Source: Atrina japonica (lineage: Eukaryota > Mollusca > Bivalvia > Pterioida > Pinnidae). From it: 64,000 nucleotides of DNA. Positions 11,853-24,200 of this stretch are shown piece after piece. The stretch covers positions 62,001-126,000 of the forward strand of contig BROG01000910.1 in assembly GCA_030159075.1 (NCBI GenBank), written 5' to 3'. Each line of letters begins with the position of its first letter. The first letter of the stretch is position 1. A program made the translations under genes and the position numbers. The notes beneath the pieces were generated by a model. The model made no database searches. It was not told the DNA's origin and worked only from the letters and a program-made list of their open reading frames with translations.

Positions 11853-11953
11853 AAACAAGTGAAAATTTCAGAAATTGTAAAACAGATAACATCCTGTGAA
11901 AAAGGATAAAAGTATTGATACAACAAAAAAATATATCAATATCATAAGACATG

Positions 11954-12112
11954 GTTAACTCATCTACCCCTGAAGTCTATTTGGACCTGTCCATCTTAAA
12001 GAATGGAGAAGTCCACTGTCAGAATTCAGGGGTATTCACTCCTGAATTATGATAGTAGACCATGCTGTTTATTATGCGAGTCTAAATGTGACTACAGAGG
12101 TTGATATGTTAA
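11954..12112. mobile_element. Longer (159-bp) member of the palindromic MITE-like family
   Basis: Ends TTAACTCATCTACCCCTGAAG and GAGGTTGATATGTTAA; the core has an extra 'aattatgatagtagaccatg' block, as also seen around 9547. It contains the candidate poly(A) signal of ANKMY2. Confidence 0.65.
12068..12073 (-). terminator. Candidate poly(A) signal AATAAA for ANKMY2
   Basis: The reverse complement reads AATAAA, about 160 nt past the candidate stop codon. It lies inside a MITE-like repeat (11954-12112). It is plausible only if the tentative last exon is right; AATAAA is common in AT-rich DNA. Confidence 0.25.
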
Positions 12113-12229
12113 AGAACAAGAATAGACAGAAATATTCATAAGAATCATGATGAAATAAATGGATTCAATGTTTTCACTTGAATTTGAATTGGAATCACAA
12201 TTTTGCTTGGTATCTGTGCTTTCATACTT

Positions 12230-12246
12230 TCAGACTTCTGGTTTCT
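12230..12246 (-). CDS. ANKMY2: Candidate last coding exon of ANKMY2
   Basis: On the minus strand a strong pyrimidine tract and CAG (12247 upward) precede a segment that, in the required phase 1, adds EKPEV and then TGA at 12232-12230. A reverse-strand AATAAA (12073-12068) lies about 160 nt further on. This would give a 405-residue protein, shorter at the C-terminus than vertebrate orthologues. The call rests only on splice-site strength and phase. A different terminal exon further left cannot be excluded. Confidence 0.35.
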
Positions 12247-15200
12247 CTGAAACGAAAACAGAAAATTCAACCATTATGGAAAGTCCCTATACTGCGAGCA
12301 ACATTAGTTAGGGCATACAGTCTCTGTCAAAAAGCCAAAATATCAATGTATATTTTCAAGAGATGGGAGATGAACAAGTTGTAAACCCATTCACCCCTAA
12401 AAGCACATTTGGACTGGTCTAAGTCATTGAATTGCCGAAGAGTTATTGTGTTTCAGGGGTTGATGAGTTGATCTGCCTTGCAAAGATTCTGAAAATGTTT
12501 CAGCGCCCGACGGAGATCTATAATGAAGCCAGCAGCACTATGATGCACATGCTAGAACTGTCTTTCAAATTCAAGTCAGTCCGTGGATCATGGGGTTTTA
12601 AAAGTCTTCACAAGATGGTGATTACATAAGCATCATTGAAGTTTCAGATGTTTTATCTTCCATAAGCATTATGTCTGATCTGAACACTTTGGCAACTGTG
12701 TTCAACAGGGACAGACAAATATTTTGTTACTAAATTTTGCCAGAATTAGAATATAGAAATGTTTAAGTATTTTAGGAGAAGAAATTTGACAGTACTACAC
12801 CAGGTCACATGGTATTAAGTGGGCGGGTTATCTATAACTGATTTACAATTTCACACCTCTCTTCAGTACTTTTTATGAAATAGCGATATGAATAGAATTG
12901 TTTAAGGACAGACCATGGACGCGGGGCGATTTGAATAGCCGATGGTGGGCTTTATACACAAGCACAAGCATAAGAATTATTAAATTCCTACATTTTTTGT
13001 GAAAATTTCTTGAGAAACCCAGTTTATGCATGTCACACTGGACTTGACCTTATTAAAATATATAGGAATATAAAATTGTGTATGCTTGTGAATAAAGAAC
13101 ATGTAGAAAAAAAACAAAAAGAACGATGTAGAAAAAAAGAAAAAAATAAACCATAGCTAATGCCCTGGGTCCAAACACAGCGATCGTCCCAGCAACATTG
13201 GCGATGTGTGCCATTTACATCACAGTTTTTTTTTTTTCTTTTTTTTTATACAAATTTTGTCTATCTGAAACAATTTTATTTCGAATGAATACCTCATTTC
13301 TACAACCAAACATCACAGAATTTTTATAATTTAGGTTTACCATGGACGTCCTTAGGTTTACACATGTACATCTAACACACGTGTGTATCTCAGCTTTTGA
13401 AACTACTAAAACTAAGATGTTACATATCGTGTGAAATAATTATTGCATTGTTTAAAATATTTTTTGCAAACTTGAAGCCCCTTCCCAGGACAAAGCTCCC
13501 TGCCAAATTTGTTTGGAATCTGTCAAGTGGTTCTTGAGAAAAAGATGTTTAAAGGGAAAAGTTAATGGAAGGATGACGGTGGACATTTGGCCATAGCAAA
13601 TTCCTATATATTTTGTGAAATTTGCTTAAGAAACCCAGGTCTGGCACTTTTTTGATTGCAACTGATTAACTAAACCTTTGTATATGAACACAACACTGGA
13701 CCTGACTTTACTTTCACAAAGTACATAGGAATATAAGACATTTAATGCCTGTGTATAACTCTGAATTGTAATTGTACATCAAGTACAAAGAGAACAAGAG
13801 TTGTCAGAAGACAACAAAGCTTGCCGAAACGAGTGTAAATTTTCATAACAGATATTTGACCCACAGCTGTCAGGTTTTAAGGTTAAAGGTCTGGTAAAAT
13901 TTTGATTCTTTCAGCTCAGGTTAAACATTTGGAAAAGTAGGTCAAAATCCAAGGTCACTAGGTCAAAGGTCAAGGTACCAAATGAAAGATTTTGTCATAA
14001 GAAATCTATATGTGAAATATCAAAGCCCTATCCCTCATGGTTTAAAAGATATAGCCAAGGTTAATTCTTTTGAAAAGTAGGTCAAAGTCCATGGTCACTC
14101 GGTCAAAAGTCAAAGTACCAAATCAAACATCTGGTCATAAGAAATCTATATGTGAAATATCAAAGCCCAATTCGCCATGGTTTAAAAGATATAGCCAAGG
14201 TTAATGTTTTTGAAAAGTAGGTCAAAGTCCAAGGTTAAGGTCACTAGGTCAAAAGTCAAGCTCTCATCATCAGGAATCTATATGTGAAATATCAGAGCCC
14301 TGTTCCTTGCAGTTAAAAAGTTATAAGCCGGGTTAAAGTTTTTGTGCACGGACATTGATGACAACGACGATGCAGGGAGTTTGGCATTAGCTCTCCGGAC
14401 TTTCGTCCCGGCGAGCTAAAAAGTAGAAAAAATTGAAATAATTTTTTTTGGTAAACACAATTAATGCCCCTTTAAATTACATGCATTTTTGCCAATGTAT
14501 TGCATTACATTACAATTGAGGCATTACATATTACATCCATTACTTTGGAAAATGTAATGCACTACAAGGTATTACAGTTACACATTAGCATTACCTTTAG
14601 ATATTCCCGTTTCCTCCATCTTTTTCTCCAATTCTTTATTTTTTTCTAATTCCTGCTGTTCTTCTTCCGCTGCCTTTTGTTTTTCTTCTTCTAACTTCTT
14701 TTCATTTTTGATATACAATTCTGAAATGTAGATAGAATTAAAGTTTTAAAAGGGATCTTCAAAGAGCTTATGAATTTGCTTTCAAGACCCAAACTTGAAT
14801 CAGTTCTAACAAGAGGTGTCAGAAAACAAGAAAGTTCACCGGAAACAGGTGTAAATTTTCAAAATAAGTATTTGACCTGCAAATGTCATGTTTTAAGGTC
14901 AATGTACAGTAAATATTTTGTTCCTTAAGTTCAGGTTAAAGTTTTTGAAAAGAAGGTCAAAGTCCAAGGTCAAGAGGTCAAAAGTCAAGGTACTAAATGA
15001 AAGCTCTGGTCATAAGAAATTTATATGTGAAATATCAAAGCCATATCCCTCATTTTTTAAAAGATATAGCTTAGGTTAAATTTTTTAAAAGAAAGTCAAA
15101 GTCCAATGTCAAGGTCACTAGGTAAAAAAAATAATGACAACAATGACAGGGGTATGCCATTAGCTCTCTGGACTTTCGTCTTAGTGAGCTAAAAAGAGTA

Positions 15201-18200
15201 AATGAATCGGCTTTGGCAAATTTAAGAGACTTCTATTTATAGTGACAACAGCCATCTTTGCTTGACTTCATTTGACGTCATTCAATTGTGATGACAATCA
15301 CACAAATGTTTGACAGGCAATCTAATGGTGACATCGTAATGGAAAAGTTTGCCAAAAGATGCAGTGTCAGGCATTTGGTGATAGGTCAATTACTAATTTA
15401 TATGTTTAATGAGGATCTATTGCAAAATGAATGATTTTGGTGGAGACAAATGGATGGACAGAAGAAGGGACAGATGGATATACACAAAATTGGTGATAGC
15501 AAATCCTATATATACTCTCACTGTAAACCTGCAAATTTTCGCCCTGCTTAATTCTTGCCCTTATACTACAGAGAACATATTCACCTAAACCACCAGTCTC
15601 ACCGATGGCTATTTGACTATGCTTCAATTATTTAACTTGAAAATTTTGTTTTACCTTAGATTCAACCACTTTAAATAATATACCGCCATCTTTAGAAAGG
15701 TTGGGGAATGAAAATACTGAGAAAGGGCAACTCGCTTTGGAGACCACAAAAATGATAATAAAATGAATACTGCTAATAAAATGAGTTGACTGCAATCAAA
15801 TTTATCCGAATTTTTCTACTTTATTCTGATACCGATTTTCATCTCTCTGATAACAAAAGACTTCAAACTGACTTGATACATTGTCCTACCTGCTAATTCT
15901 TTGCAGAATTTCTTGTGTGTAGCCCAGTGTAATTTTTGGCATTTCTGATTACAGTAATTGACCTATATAAAAATGATAAAAATACCAAATTAAGAATCAT
16001 TTTTTTAAAAACTAAAATATATTATATTGGGGTGTAAAGTAAATTCATATAACACTAACTCATTCACTCCTATAGACACATTTGGACTGGTCTACATCAT
16101 TGATTCACAGAAGATTCCATTGTTTTTCAGGGGCTGATGAGTTACAGTGCAACGATGAGAGTTCGATATTTTCATTATCCAGAGTTACCACCCCTTGTAG
16201 CAGGTATTGATTGTGATTTAATTTGTTTGTGCGTAAAATAAGAAAAGTTATCAATTAAGACGTAATATGTTTGTGTGAAAACAACGTTGTTTTCTCATGT
16301 AAAAACATGAAGTCATAATCGATACCTGCTGACATGGGAGATAACTCTGATTAAAGAAAAGACAGAATATTATGTAAAACAAACCCAGCAAGAACAGGAT
16401 TTCTTGAATAAAATGTTTTGCCCCAGATAGCCAATTCATTCATAAAGATTACAGAAGTACTATAACTCTTGCAGATATTGCCAAATGTTGGCAGAATTTA
16501 AATCTTTGAAAATCTTATTGATATAAAGTAACATATCAAATTTAGATAAAACATGAGGACAGAAACTCAATTTAATTGATGTCGGCCGAAATGTTGCCAA
16601 CAGAAAGATACAGTGACCAAAAAGAATACACCCTTGGATCTCAAAGCCTCAAGGTCTTAACAAAATAACATTACCGACTTGCATGCTGAGCATTTCTTCT
16701 CTGATCTAAGTTCTCCACATGTTGCGCAAACTGTATCGTCATCGACAAATTTCTGACCATTGATTCCCTGACTCAGCATATTAAGTCCAGTGGGATCTCT
16801 TCCCTACAATAAGAATGTCATTCATTGAAAAGCCTTAAAGCCACATTCCATGGAGTAATGTTCATAAATGAACTTTTCTGTACTCTCTTAATGCATATTT
16901 ACATGAACTTTCGTCATATTTTTAAAGTCCTGTTCTGACTACTTAATTTAATTAATCATGGGAAACACCTAACACATTGATCTATTTATAAATGGTAAGG
17001 TGTCGGCAATCACGTGGTGATGCTCTACTGCAGTACAATAAATAGGTCAAAATTTATATCACTTGTACACCAGGGTAAATTTAAGAATTCCTACGGAATA
17101 ACCCCTAATAACTAAATTAATACATCAATTTTTTGAACTTTTTTTCATTTTTGTTGGTTAGGAGTGTTTTTCTAATGAAAATGTCAAAATTTACAATAAT
17201 GTCCAGAAAATTAAAATAACGTCCCCGGAATGTGACTTTAAAAGAAATACCCTGAAATATGAGCCGTCGTCAACAGAAATTTTAAATGTAAATTTTATGC
17301 ACTATTTTATCATGTTTATTTTGTATATATCATTCGTAAGATACTGTAGAACAACATGTTTATAAAGACTACCGGGTATGATTTATGTAAAATTTCATCA
17401 GGGTTTAAATTTCGCTGATAAATGAAAACAACCAAATAAGTGGAATCAATCCCATAATGAAATTTTCTGGTTCTACAGTATCTCCATGGGGTTGGAAGAA
17501 GGAATGCAAGCATAACATCAGAACAAACTTCACAAATGTAACCCTTTGTAACTGTTAGGTTGATTCTATCAACCACAAATTTACTTTCGGTAATATCAAG
17601 AAGAAGCATGAGTGATTCGAAAATGGAATCTGATGCAAGTTTTTGTATTCATATCATATTCAGCTGAAAAAGAAAGATTACATAAGATTAACAATGATGA
17701 ACGTTTTTTCCGAGATTGGCATAACTTCCAACAAATTTTTTGACTTCGAAGTGCTTGACCTAGAGGTTACATGCATATCGTAAATGAGAAAATTTAAGTG
17801 TGGGGGTAATTCACACTAAGTACGTGACGAAGATTTTTCATGTAAACTACCCCCCGCGAACCAGTCCCACAGTTTTGATATGAATTATCGTTTAAAACAT
17901 CACTGCTCATAGTAAGGTGTGACATCGCGTAAAAAGAACCCATCAGTATGGCTTGCATAAGACATGGATTATCCTACCTCCTAAGTTCTGGATCCAGGGT
18001 CCGAACAAACTTGGAAAAATATACAAAAATTTAAGTAAAACAGAAAAACTTAATACCCGATATTTCTTTGAAAATACTTTATTCTTTATTTGAAAATTCT
18101 AAATTGGGGATTTTTGCATAATTTGTGGAAAATGCAAGCCATTTTTGCATTGGGAATGGGTCCTGTAACAGGACATAAAAATGGCCTAGGAAAATCCCTC

Positions 18201-21200
18201 TAAGAGTATCATATGATTAACAACACATGGCTATCTATATCCACGTTTACATTATTGCGATTTTGTCAGTGTATTACGACATCGAATAAGTGTTTATTTC
18301 ATGCCACAAAATCTAAGTGTACAGGTTCAAATCATGATAGTTGTAGGTAATTTTGTGATCAGATTTTTTTTTCCACTGTATCAATGTGATTTAGCGTTAG
18401 TTAGGCAGGTTAAAAACAAATTTCTGTCACTGACAGCTTATATCGCTTTGACTGTACACTTCGGACACCACTGCTTTGACTGTACACTTCGGACACCACT
18501 GCTTTGACTGTACACTTCGGACACCACTGCCAGTTGATGAATTATACATACAGATAAGACTACATCATTCAATCTTATTGAGTTAAGCTAAAACGTGATC
18601 TTGCTTATTTCAAGTTTAAGACGGGCCTTTTGGGCCCAGGGGTTAAGGATTTAAACCATGGAGTCTCTCACCTCCGATCAGTGCAGATTCAAGGCCCACT
18701 GGAACCTACCAGTTTGCTGATTTTGTGAGAACGTTTGCTAGTTTACTTGTGGAATGCCAGTTGTCTCTTATCAGATAATTGTAACTGGGTTCTCTTCTCC
18801 ACCTTAGAAACTGGCCGCAGCCATATGACTGAAAAATTGTTGAGTTTGTGGCATAAAACACCATTCAAACAAGCAATAGAGAATCAAGAAATCGCCACTT
18901 TGTGGTATTGATGTGTGTGTTTCATAGTCTGGAGTGAAGAAGCAAAAACTTCTATTTTAAATATTTTTTCTGTTATTATGATAAAATATTTCAACTAACG
19001 TTTTAACAATACTGCATAAATTTTTCTTCCAAGGACTTTCTGGTATAATTCAAAGATATTTACTGAAAATTCAAGGTTTTGTCAAGTACTTATTCCCATA
19101 TAATCATTTTCAAGGACACTTCAAGGACATCCCAAGAATCCAAGGACATTCAAGGACAACCCAAGAATTCAGTGACATTTTGTTTATGAACCATACATGT
19201 AAATAAAGAAATGAAACTGAAAAGTTTAGGATATCAGAAGTAAATTCAGGATAGTGGTGAAATCTCGAGCGTGGCATAAAAAATTGAGCATGGCACACAA
19301 CCGCACTTAAATAAACCCTGCCAACTCCTGACATCGACATCATTTTGAAATATTTGTGAACTAATGCTGTAATTTAGATATTTATCAAATACTTACAATT
19401 TTCACATTAGCTAAACTCCTGACCATTTGCTGTAGCAGTTCCGATTCAGCATATGGAAATTCTCGGAGTGACTGACGAATAAATTTCTCCTGGTATTCAG
19501 GAAAGCCATCTTTTTCACGACCTTTAATGAACCTAAATAAAAGATACCACAAAATGATTCTTAACAAAACATATAAGTCTGAATTCATTTGATTAACATG
19601 TGTTTTAAAGTGATATGAGCTGTCATAGGTGAAAAATTTTACATGCCTATTTTATGTGATATTCTATCTCGTATATATCCCAAAGAGACCATCTGGTGGT
19701 TAAAATAATAAATACATGTGTAAAATTGCAACAATCTTGCCAAACGTAACCCATAATATCAGTCAATTTTTGTCCGCCATACTTTGAGCATTGCAAATTA
19801 ACTGTCAGTAATTTTTTACAAAGATTACCAAATGACCAATAAACATGTGCTATTTGCAGTTAATATACATTCTGTTCTTATTAGACTTTTTTTTATTTTT
19901 AGTACATGATCATTTCATACCTAAATCAGGCAAGGTTGGTGTTTTTCCATCGTTTCAAAACATCGTTTCTGAAATTGTCCATGTGCCGGCATATATCGGG
20001 TGATCTCGACCTATTTTTAACACGTCACATCACATTCTTAGCTTTATCATTCTTGACACATATGATCATGAACAACTGCCCATGGTGGCACGATTGTAAA
20101 ACATGAACTACGCATACTTTTCAATTTATAGTTTTGATTTTGTCAGCATTCAGGATAACATTAAAGATCGGAAAAATTTCATTTAGTGACCTAATATGTT
20201 TATTCATATATTCAACTGATTTTATTCAGGTATTTTAAATAGCATTGAAAAGCATTTATTTTATATGATACATATACTTTCCAATAAAAATCATGTCCTG
20301 TATTTTAAAAATACATATAAAACACATAAAAATTGTCCGTCTTTAACATAGTCCGAGTGTGTAAAGGACCGAGATCCCCTGATCGAATTACAAAGTACAT
20401 TTGATATGGCGAAAAGGATTATCTGAAAAGGTCATTGCATACGGAAATACAGCTGGAAAACTTACATTCTAATAAAACAAATTACTTCGAAAAGAAGATC
20501 TTTTACAACCTTTCATGTGTTTGAAAATGTATTTGAACACACATTTTATCATATTCTCGACTATATGTCAGGGGACAAAAATAATCATAGTGACAGCTTA
20601 TATCGCTTTAACACTATAACGATGATTTTTTTTAAGCGTCTGGTGGTTGCTTATTTTTTATTCATTGTTAAAAGATACTTACAATAAACCACTTGGCCAA
20701 ATACACTAATATGTTTTCAATATTCACACTCAACTAACTAGGGCTGTCATTGACGAGAAATTCTATATTGATATATAAACAAGTAAAAAATATCAATATA
20801 TTAATAAATCAAATCATATGGTACTCCTATGAAAGGCATTCATAATATATAGATTCATCATAATATTTAGGTGTTTTATTGTGCATCTTACTATCTGATG
20901 ATTAAAAAGAAATTATTGCTAAAAAAAAACCTTGTTCATTTGAACAATATGAATAATTAGAATAAAATATAACATAGTTCAAGAACACGAAGTAAAACAA
21001 ATGGAAAATTTTGGAAATTGTAAAAGAAAAAACATACTGCGAAATGCATTAATAAATGTATTGATACTAAAAAAATGTATCGATTATCGTATTGAATCAA
21101 TTTGTATATCGATACATTGATATCAAATCTATCAATGACAGCCCTACAACTAACTAATTTTGATATAAAAACCCCTCATATGTCGAATGAGCAATTAGCC

Positions 21201-24200
21201 ACCTAAGGCCGTAACTAAAGTAATTGAGAGGAAACTGCAGGAATTTTACACGAGGCTATAACTCCTTAAATGATAAGCAAAAAATTTTGGTTATAGAACT
21301 TGTGCGCTCTTTCACTGAAATTAATTAAACTTACTATGAAGTGTCAAATTAATCTGTTTAAATAAAATTACACAAGTTATTGATCAGAAACCGTTTTTGC
21401 AATTCATCATGAGGCAATAACTAAATTACAATAGCAGGCGTATATTTTGTTGATTAAATTTCTCTGAGCTTTCATTGTGCAATAAACCTTCCTATGAAAA
21501 GATTTCCCTAGCTTTTGAAGATGACAACTTGGCAACTAGTTACACATACATACGTTTTTATCAATTGATCTAAGCTCTTCGTTTCTTCATACACTTTCCC
21601 AGCATGCTTCACAAGGACCGAAAAATAGTGCGTCTTCATGGCAAATACATCATTGGTATTTTTGGCTTTCATTGCACGCTCACATAAAATTTCTAGTACT
21701 CTGACCACCTTCTTGAACTTCTCCACTAAGCCAATGTGATCTTGTAGATTCATCAGAATCTGCAAATTGAATTTTGTTAAACTTCATCACTAAAACAAAG
21801 TGCTTCTGCTTGTTTTGATAATGTTTTACACTACATGAGACAAATCTTATGTGGCTATACAGTGGCATCCAGTTTTTTTCTTATCATTCCCTGAAGTCGC
21901 ATTTTGGACTTGTCCATTTCAAAGAATGGTTAAGTCCACCGTCAGAGTTTATTGATTTGGCTGGGCCTAAAAGTGACCAAAGGGGTTGATGAGTTCACCA
22001 GGCCATTCAGTAGAAACTGACAATCTGTTGGCTATTTTAATGAATTTGAATTTTCAATGGTATTTTATGCCACACTCAACAATTTTTTTCAGCTACATGA
22101 AGGCGGCCGATTTTTCTTGGGGTAGAGGAGAGACCCCCTTACAGTGTACCCAGAGTGAGACCACTGGCTTTCTGCAAGTAAACTGACAAGTTTTGACACA
22201 AAGAATCAGCTTAGGTTCCAACAGGACTCAAATCTGCGTGACCAGGAGTGAGATACTTCATGGTTTAAAGCGCGATGCTCTAACAACTCTGCCACAGAGG
22301 CCCCGCTATTTTAACAAAAAGCAGTGACTTCTAACTCTTCTATTAGAAAAATGTCGATGGATATCTATGATGTCACGGGTAAAAACATAGTCTGAAACTA
22401 CAAAATAACTCGCGAGCGATCGTTCAGGTTGTGTGGAGGTTTTGACAAACACAAATCATATAATCTCCTTTACGTTCTCAATGAAATTTGCTTTAAAGTC
22501 TTCATTATTGCTATCATAACCTCCTGCACCATTCATTTTAGCATACCCTGTAAATGGGTTACGACGATTTTTGTTATTTTGTGGCCTGTGAAATGGCCAA
22601 ATAAATTACACAGAAATTTTCCAATCTTTTGGGAATGGGGTCTGGGCCATTTGAATTGGGAATTTTAGCAACATTTTAATGAAATTGGGAAATCTAAAAA
22701 TACACAAAACTATGTTTAAATAAAAGAATTTATTACATTTTTCATTAAATTTATCAATTAAATATGAGCTTTATTTTTCACGATTATTTTTCATTGATTT
22801 TACTGTATTTTGATTGACTTAATTAAAAATATTAATGTAAACTAATATTTTTCATCAAGTCTATCAAAATACAGTGTCAGGCCACTAATGAAAATCCAAT
22901 TAATAAATCCCATCTATAATGCAATGATGCCAATAAATGGTGGTGCCATGGTTAAAACTTGTGAACACGTACTGTAGATATGACGTATCAAGAAGGGATT
23001 TTCTTGTGAACATGTTATTCAAAAACAAATATCTTCTATCTCTTCAAATTCATTGTTATTTGACATCAACTGGGAAGTTTTGACTGCAAACTAAGAAAAT
23101 AACATTGTTTTAGCATTGGGAATGGGGTCTTATTTCGGCCCCATATGATCGGGTGGAAAATCCCTGATACATTATTTTCTGTCATAGTGAATGGAATAAA
23201 AAAAAAAAATATTAACTCATCCACCCCTAAAGACACATTTGGATTGGCCTAAATCATTGTTTTTTGAAAGAGTCCACTATTTTCCAGGACTTGATGAGTT
23301 AATTTCCACTGAAATTGCTTCACCACATCGTAGTTTCTGCCATTTGTCCCCCTTCATAGAGGGTAAATTATCAGAGCAACACCAAACCTGATCCAGGAGA
23401 CACTGGTGTCAAGTATCAGAGAAAACAAAGTTTACCGCCTCCCTTTTGCTGGCTACCTTCTATCCTTGTTGCCTACTCCAAAAGTTTTGAAAGCCTTGTT
23501 TCATGGAGGGAAAAAAAAACAATGCAACTGTTACAGCTGTAACAAATACCAAAAAAAATCAATTTCAAATATTTGAGATTGCTATTCAATCCGTATTCCA
23601 ATATGCATCTATTTCCGACATGTAATCATACATTTCTTCGATTCTACAAATGACCCTCAGTGTTTTAAATGCAATCACAGGGAAATCTAAGCGCTTTACA
23701 AGCACTGACATTTGTAATATAAGCGGTTTTCGCAGTCTTCAAATTTCTAACAGCTTACTATGCACTCGAATCAAAACTAAGAACTTGCTGACATCAACTG
23801 AAACATACCAAATCTGCTCATTATCAGTGGAATGTTTTGTGGCCGAGTGGTTAGACCATCGCGCTTTGATCCATGAAGTCTCTCACTTCTGGTCAAAGCA
23901 GGTTTGAGTCCACTGGAACCTTAAAATTTTTTGTGACAATGTTTTGCCAGTTTACTTGTGGAAGGCTGGTGGTCTCTTCCTTAGGAACATTGTAATCAGG
24001 TTCTCTCCTCCACCAATAAAAACTCGCCACTACCATTTGACTGAAAAACTGTTAAGTGTGGCGTAAAACATTCAAAATTAGAAATAAAATTTTCGCAAAG
24101 AAACAAAAGAGATATAACCAACAATATCATCTTTACTTAGGCATGTTAGGGGCATAAAAGTCAGACAAATTTAAAAAAAAAAATATATATAAAAAAAAAA

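Larger units (their letters stand above)
10096..11945 (+). mobile_element. Exploded copy of the TIR element that is intact at 20740-21145
   Basis: Segments at 10096-10167, 10900-11008, 11098-11138 and 11853-11945 match, in order and orientation, consecutive parts of the intact element at 20740-21145 (for example 'tattgataaatcaaat', 'tatgaaatgcattca', 'gatatttagg', 'gaagtaaaa', 'aaattgtaaaa'). The gaps are filled by other elements annotated separately. Confidence 0.7.

Noticed and set aside
14580..14720. A separate gene encoding the Glu/Lys/Gln-rich peptide on the minus strand
   Set aside because: It has a splice acceptor and donor and fits the phase of ANKMY2 exon 10, so it is exon 11 of that gene.
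23836..23907. A functional tRNA gene at tRNA-like heads
   Set aside because: Boxes A and B are present but the acceptor and anticodon stems do not pair fully and SINE bodies follow directly; these are SINE promoters.
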